From contig JAFLSY010000007.1 of assembly GCA_022510745.1 (NCBI GenBank), positions 124,001 through 188,000 on the forward strand: 64,000 nucleotides of DNA, written 5' to 3'. Source of the stretch: Lachnospiraceae bacterium (GTDB lineage: Bacteria > Bacillota > Clostridia > Lachnospirales > Lachnospiraceae). Below the pieces are notes generated by a model. That model was given only the letters and a program-made list of their open reading frames with translations, was not told the DNA's origin and made no database searches. This document shows, in pieces, positions 60,051 through 64,000 of the stretch (within the stretch, counting starts at the first letter, position 1; the number at the start of each line of letters is the position of its first letter). The position numbers and the translations under genes were made by a program.

Positions 60051-61034
60051 TTACTCGAACTCTATCGTTCCTGTAGGCTTCGGTGTGAAATCATAAAGCA
60101 CACGGTTTACGCCGGGCACCTCATGAGTGATCCTGTCAACCAGATGACACATGAGATCGAAGGGAAGATTCTCAACGGTCGCCGTCATTGCGTCTGTCGT
60201 ATTGACTGCACGGATGATGACTGACCACTCAAATGCCCGCTCACCGTCTTTGATACCTGTCGATTTGAAATCCGGAACTACTGTGAAGTACTGCCAAACC
60301 TTTCCTTCCAGTCCGTTTTTCGCAAATTCCTCACGCAGGATCGCGTCCGATTCGCGCACTGCCTCAAGCCGGTCACGGGTGATCGCTCCCGGACAGCGAA
60401 CACCGAGACCCGGACCCGGGAACGGCTGACGGTATACCATTCCATCCGGCAGACCAAGCTGCTTTCCGACCACACGAACCTCGTCCTTGAACAGGATTTT
60501 AACCGGCTCTACCAGCTCAAATTTCATATCTTCCGGAAGTCCCCCGGCATTGTGATGCGCCTTGATTCCTTTTTCACTCTCTAAAATATCCGGCCAGATC
60601 GTGCCCTGTGCGAGATATTCAATCCCATCCAGCTTGCGTGCTTCTTCCGCGAAAACCTCAATGAATTCTCCCCCGATGATCATTCTCTTCTGCTCCGGAT
60701 CGGTCACTCCGGCCAGCTTGTCCAAGAAACGATCTGTCGCATCCACATAGATCAGATTTGCTTTCATCTGGTTACGGAATACTTCAATCACCTGCTCCGG
60801 CTCTCCCTTGCGCAGAAGACCGTGATTCACATGTACACACACCAGCTGCTGTCCGATTGCCCGGATCAGTAACGCCGCAACTACGGAGGAGTCAACCCCG
60901 CCCGAAAGCGCAAGCAATACTTTCTTGTCTCCAACCTGAGCACGAAGCTCTTTCACCTGTTCCTCAATAAATGCTTCCGCAAGCTCCGGTGTTGTAATTC
61001 TTGTCATGTCCTCCGGACGTCTGTCATTCGCCAT
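60051..61034 (-). CDS. guaA: GMP synthase, ATP-pyrophosphatase and dimerisation part only
   Basis: The 327-residue protein corresponds to residues after about 190 of normal GuaA (about 510-525). It has the PP-loop LALSGGVDSSVVAALLIR, GTIWPDILESEKGI, and the substrate region QPFPGPGLGVRCPGAITR. The C-terminal dimerisation domain ends with FTPKPTGTIEFE. The N-terminal class I glutamine amidotransferase domain (Cys-His-Glu triad) is absent, and no such gene lies upstream. The protein starts at its own ATG with GGGAGG just upstream, so it seems to be a natural gene rather than a truncation. The ammonia-supplying partner must be elsewhere, or this enzyme uses free ammonia to turn XMP into GMP. Confidence 0.9.
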   Translation of the reverse strand: MANDRRPEDMTRITTPELAEAFIEEQVKELRAQVGDKKVLLALSGGVDSSVVAALLIRAIGQQLVCVHVNHGLLRKGEPEQVIEVFRNQMKANLIYVDATDRFLDKLAGVTDPEQKRMIIGGEFIEVFAEEARKLDGIEYLAQGTIWPDILESEKGIKAHHNAGGLPEDMKFELVEPVKILFKDEVRVVGKQLGLPDGMVYRQPFPGPGLGVRCPGAITRDRLEAVRESDAILREEFAKNGLEGKVWQYFTVVPDFKSTGIKDGERAFEWSVIIRAVNTTDAMTATVENLPFDLMCHLVDRITHEVPGVNRVLYDFTPKPTGTIEFE

Positions 61035-61133
61035 TTTTCTACCTCCCGTTCCGTGCCTTGAATATATGATTTGTTCGCAAGCATGCGCTTACGCGTTCTC
61101 TGTCCTGCCTTCGCGGACGCTTGCTCGTTAACA

Positions 61134-61185
61134 GCGCAAGAAAAACAAATGCCGCCTTCGGCGGCGCTTGTTTTTCTTCTGCGCT
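61134..61185 (-). terminator. Very stable hairpin between guaA and the CPBP gene
   Basis: A stem of about 22 bp has GCCGCC/GGCGGC at its top and a TTC loop. Its arms carry AAGAAAAACAA/TTGTTTTTCTT and an outer GCGCA/TGCGC, and minus-strand transcripts emerging from it carry TTTTTCTT. It likely ends the transporter/CPBP operon. Confidence 0.75.
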
Positions 61186-61245
61186 TGTTATATTTTACCA
61201 TGAATCACTATATTTGGAAAGGGGCACTATCAAATCGGCATGGGA

Positions 61246-62133
61246 TCAGGCTTTATCTGAATGGCGCCACAGGAGTAATATGACCACGACTACAGGAATC
61301 AAACTCACCAGCATACCGACCCAGGAACCGCTCGTTCCCAATATACGTCCTACTTTATCCGGATTAATGTACCCGTTTAAGATACTCGGGGAAGCGTTAT
61401 TGACTGCGTGTAAAATCACGGCCGGCCAGACAGAACCGCTCTTTTCCGTGATAAAGGTAAGCAGCACGCCCATCAGAATGCACAGCACACACATATTCAG
61501 GATTCCCACATAAGGGAATCCCGGATAGTCCGTTCCGAAATTATGTCCTATACAGGTGATAGGCGCGTGCCAAAGTCCCCATATAATACCGCCTAATAAG
61601 AGTGCCTTTTCCCTGCTCATGAGTTTCATAAGCTTTGGCATCATATAGCCGCGCCATCCGCCTTCTTCACCGAATGCCCCGATGGAACCGATGATGCCTG
61701 CGACGATGGAATTTATCGGGAGCAGCGGCAGCATCTTCTTATCGATCCCCATGACCAGATAATACTCCGGGTCATATGCCTCAGAACAGATGAGCAGTGT
61801 TATCAGGTTGGCAAACTCCATATATAGCCAGGGCAAAAGAGCTGCAAGAAGATAATAGATCCATTTCTTCTTTTGAAAGGATATCCCCAGCATCATGGAG
61901 TCTTTGCCTGTCATGGAGAATCCTTCTTTGGTGATCCACCTGGTAAGCACATGAGCGATCACGGGGAACAGCATACCAAGTGTTACAAAACTCTGTTTTT
62001 CCGAGGACATCCCGTCCCAAGTCTGGCCTTTTGGCAGGGCAATAGCGAACCAGACAAAGGTCAATCCAAAGGAAAGGAGCAGATAGATGAGCAGACGTTT
62101 GGCGTCTTTGTTCTCTTTGATCCTTTTAATCAT
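61246..62133 (-). CDS. CPBP-family intramembrane protease
   Basis: The 295-residue protein has about eight membrane helices. The conserved EExxxR motif appears as FGEEGGWRGYMMPKL, followed by a second His motif GLWHAPITCIGHNFG and a third in LHAVNNASPS. These are the catalytic motifs of the CAAX protease/bacteriocin-processing (CPBP, Abi) family. It may process a peptide or protein substrate in the membrane. It overlaps the end of the ABC-2 permease gene by 8 bp, so it belongs to that operon. Confidence 0.92.
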   Translation of the reverse strand: MIKRIKENKDAKRLLIYLLLSFGLTFVWFAIALPKGQTWDGMSSEKQSFVTLGMLFPVIAHVLTRWITKEGFSMTGKDSMMLGISFQKKKWIYYLLAALLPWLYMEFANLITLLICSEAYDPEYYLVMGIDKKMLPLLPINSIVAGIIGSIGAFGEEGGWRGYMMPKLMKLMSREKALLLGGIIWGLWHAPITCIGHNFGTDYPGFPYVGILNMCVLCILMGVLLTFITEKSGSVWPAVILHAVNNASPSILNGYINPDKVGRILGTSGSWVGMLVSLIPVVVVILLLWRHSDKA

Positions 62134-62896
62134 CCCAGTCCTCCTTTCTCACATACAGCTTTGCTGCGATGCGGTAGGATAGATAGTAAAGTCCCAGTGT
62201 GATCATGGGGGAGAGGATGGATAGGAGCGTCATTCCAAAGGCGTGTGCATCCAGCCAGTTTAGGATCTTCTCATAATTTATCTTTTCCAGAACACTCAGA
62301 TCCCCGAATAAAAGATACCCCAGGACAGCTATTGCGACCAGCATGACTATGGAAATGATGACCATATTGGACTTGTCTTTTCCCATGATCAAAAAAGCGG
62401 GAAGCTCCACCGCCATAATCAGAAGCGCCAGACTGATGAAGGGGATTGAAAAGCTCATGATCAGAGTGGAAAGACCCGCAATGAATCCCTCTCCCATAAA
62501 TGCCGTACAGATAACGTGCCAGAGCAAATAAAGGGATATGAACACATATGCCAATATTCCCGTGAAAATGTATTTTGACGCAACATAGGTCTTCTTATCA
62601 AAGGGCAGCGAAGAAAGATATCCTCTGAGCTTGTTCTTCTCATCAAACTGAATGGTCTTTAACCCGAACAGGTTGATCACCCAGCCTCCCATCCAGATAA
62701 CGCCAAATTCGCCCGTAATGAATAATATATCGATGAGATTGCCTGTTTCTCCGCTATCGTTCGTCACCATATCCATGTAAACCGTACCCGGAAAGGCCAT
62801 CCTGAGTGCCGTGTATACCACCGTGGCGATAATAAGGATCCATACAAGTCTTTTTCCTTTGATCGCCACAAAATCCTTATAAAGAAGTCCACTCAT
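62126..62896 (-). CDS. ABC-2-type permease, second of two
   Basis: The protein is 256 residues from MSGLLYKDFVAIKGKRL, the ATG overlapping the previous gene's stop by one base (TGATG). The frame could extend 30 codons further into that gene but has no site there. It has six membrane helices and shares the KDFxxxK-type start with its neighbour, as paralogous ABC-2 permeases do. The pair plus the ATPase form an export system; the cargo is unknown but may be a peptide, given the linked CPBP protease. Confidence 0.85.
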   Translation of the reverse strand: MSGLLYKDFVAIKGKRLVWILIIATVVYTALRMAFPGTVYMDMVTNDSGETGNLIDILFITGEFGVIWMGGWVINLFGLKTIQFDEKNKLRGYLSSLPFDKKTYVASKYIFTGILAYVFISLYLLWHVICTAFMGEGFIAGLSTLIMSFSIPFISLALLIMAVELPAFLIMGKDKSNMVIISIVMLVAIAVLGYLLFGDLSVLEKINYEKILNWLDAHAFGMTLLSILSPMITLGLYYLSYRIAAKLYVRKEDWDD

Positions 62897-63687
62897 CAGA
62901 TCACACCCCGCTTTCTTTCCGCCACCAGTAGGGAAGCTCCATAAGACAGAATACTGACCGTAGCGGCTATGAGAAACAGTATCCACGCTTTTTCCTTAAT
63001 GAAATCCAGTGCGCCCCAGATAAAAGAACTGTCTATACTCTCTGCAGCCACAGGATTGCTTTCCGTAATCACCGTCAGAATTCTTTTCACCGACTTCCAT
63101 TGGAGAAGGATCAGGGAAAGCACCATTGTCCCGAGGGAACAAATCTGGGCATACTGCTCCTTGCCATACCCGAACACAAGGCAGAAAAAGATAACAAGTG
63201 CACTGTAAATACTCATGACCGACGCAGCAGATACTATGATGCCGAGGAAATCAGACAGACTGATCAGATCCGTGAGCGTCGAAAGTACAAGGGCTATCAG
63301 GATATCGATCAGAACGCCGAGAGAAAACAATGCGCAGATGGTAATGTATCTTGACAGAAGTCTTGTTCTTAAGGGAACCGGAAATGCTCCTGCCACTTTA
63401 TTAAATCCGGCTTTGCCATCCGCCTCAAAAACATTTGCCATATCTCCGATCACAGCGATTGGAAGGAGCATAAAGAAAACCAGTGCCATGCTGCTCAGAT
63501 TCTTCACATCTATTTCGCTCATATCATTTTCGACAAGCATCTCCGCCCCGGCACGAGCAATATTGCCATATCTGGCGCTGAGCACATACATGACGGAGAC
63601 AATCAACACGCCGACGAGCACATAGACGAATACAGTGAGTTGTTTTTTCAGGCACATCAGGTCCTTGATGATCAACCCCTTCATCAT
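62896..63687 (-). CDS. ABC-2-type permease, first of two
   Basis: The 263-residue protein has six membrane helices and begins MMKGLIIKDLMCLKKQL, a start like that of the second permease. GGAGGTGCGCAA lies before the ATG, which overlaps the ATPase stop codon by 4 nt. The middle contains NVFEADGKAGFNKVAGAFPV and TRLLSRYITICALFSLGV, a cytoplasmic stretch typical of ABC-2 permeases. It is translationally coupled to the ATPase. Confidence 0.88.
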   Translation of the reverse strand: MMKGLIIKDLMCLKKQLTVFVYVLVGVLIVSVMYVLSARYGNIARAGAEMLVENDMSEIDVKNLSSMALVFFMLLPIAVIGDMANVFEADGKAGFNKVAGAFPVPLRTRLLSRYITICALFSLGVLIDILIALVLSTLTDLISLSDFLGIIVSAASVMSIYSALVIFFCLVFGYGKEQYAQICSLGTMVLSLILLQWKSVKRILTVITESNPVAAESIDSSFIWGALDFIKEKAWILFLIAATVSILSYGASLLVAERKRGVI

Positions 63688-64000
63688 TTGCGCACCTCCC
63701 TCGCATAATGCAGCATGATCTGTTCCAGTGTTGCAGGCTCCATGACCATATCCGGATAAAGCTTTGAAGCTTCATGGCTGTCATTCACCAGAACTTCTGC
63801 TCCAAAACTGCCCGTCTCCCAATGAACGATCAGGGAATCGCTGATGCGGTTCAGGTCTTCTTTTTTACATTTTAATATCCCGTGCTTCTCCAGAATCTTA
63901 TCCTTATTGCCGGACAACACGATCTTTCCGCCGTCGATAAACACCACCTCGTCTGCAAGTTTCTCTAAGTCTCCTGTGATATGTGATGAAAGAAGGATGG
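63684..64000 (-). CDS. ABC transporter ATPase, C-terminal part (gene runs off the window)
   Basis: Only the last 105 residues are visible. They begin with the H-loop region SSHITGDLEKLADEVVFIDG and end with a substrate-domain-like tail TLEQIMLHYAREVRK, the usual end of drug-export ATPases of the DUF4162/CcmA type. The Walker A, signature and Walker B motifs lie beyond the right edge. It is coupled to the downstream permease by a 4-nt overlap. Confidence 0.88.
   Translation of the reverse strand, partial: ILLSSHITGDLEKLADEVVFIDGGKIVLSGNKDKILEKHGILKCKKEDLNRISDSLIVHWETGSFGAEVLVNDSHEASKLYPDMVMEPATLEQIMLHYAREVRK

Noticed and set aside
61004..61201. 65-codon frame upstream of guaA as a missing glutamine amidotransferase subunit
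   Set aside because: It is basic and short, overlaps the stable hairpin at 61134-61185, and has none of the Cys-His-Glu amidotransferase motifs.
1..64000. CRISPR array, tRNA or rRNA genes
   Set aside because: No regularly spaced repeats were seen on reading both strands, and no tRNA cloverleaf or rRNA core sequence was recognised. A tRNAscan and CRISPR finder run would be needed to exclude weak cases.

Overview
The window looks like a chromosomal segment of a Firmicute of the class Clostridia, most likely Lachnospiraceae-like. The evidence is strong AGGAGG-type ribosome binding sites, a class B sortase, an AgrC/LytTR two-component pair, PadR and small XRE regulators, TspO, YczE-type and CmpB-type membrane proteins, and IS30 and IS481 remnants. 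No rRNA, tRNA or CRISPR array was seen. Most genes lie on the minus strand. Both edges cut a gene: an HD-domain phosphohydrolase on the left and an ABC ATPase on the right.

Region 1-22.5 kb is mostly housekeeping and adaptive cargo. It holds a heterodimeric ABC exporter, sortase B, an MFS permease with a GH88 unsaturated glucuronyl hydrolase, a DUF362 protein, TspO, and a PadR regulator with its hydrolase behind a clear promoter and palindromic operator. An AgrCA-like two-component system and a DUF305 protein follow. The region ends with an amino-acid-type ABC uptake operon (binding protein, M20 hydrolase, permease, ATPase) that continues into an AhpD-like protein and an EamA exporter.

Region 22.5-33.7 kb is more accessory. 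It holds a HEPN/nucleotidyltransferase pair whose HEPN gene carries a nonsense codon. Two paralogous ECF sigma factors are fused to a membrane segment and an extracellular SH3-like domain; they flank a zinc-ribbon membrane protein and share one promoter motif. Assorted enzymes and a decayed DUF3592-like gene follow.

Region 33.7-43 kb includes an A+T-rich block. A PLD/DEAH-helicase/DUF3427 protein sits beside a NUDIX hydrolase. Next to them is a compact three-gene operon: a class III nucleotidyl-cyclase-like protein, an Hsp90-like (GHKL) ATPase and a radical SAM protein. I do not recognise this combination, and its gene content and composition suggest a horizontally acquired, possibly defensive, system. 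It is the best candidate for an undescribed system here.

Region 43-51 kb holds a nickel-chaperone cluster, hypB / DUF5692 membrane protein / large Fe-S flavoprotein / hypA, with no hydrogenase genes in view. An intact amidohydrolase lies on one side of it. On the other side are an internally deleted copy of that amidohydrolase, an IS30 scrap and a duplicated hypA tail.

Region 51-60 kb mixes a GGDEF/EAL protein and small enzymes with mobile-element debris (a possible relaxase tail, an IS481 element with a nonsense codon) next to the 3' end of guaA, a known insertion hot spot in other bacteria. The guaA gene encodes only the ATP-pyrophosphatase half of GMP synthase. The window closes with an ABC-2 transporter/CPBP protease operon.
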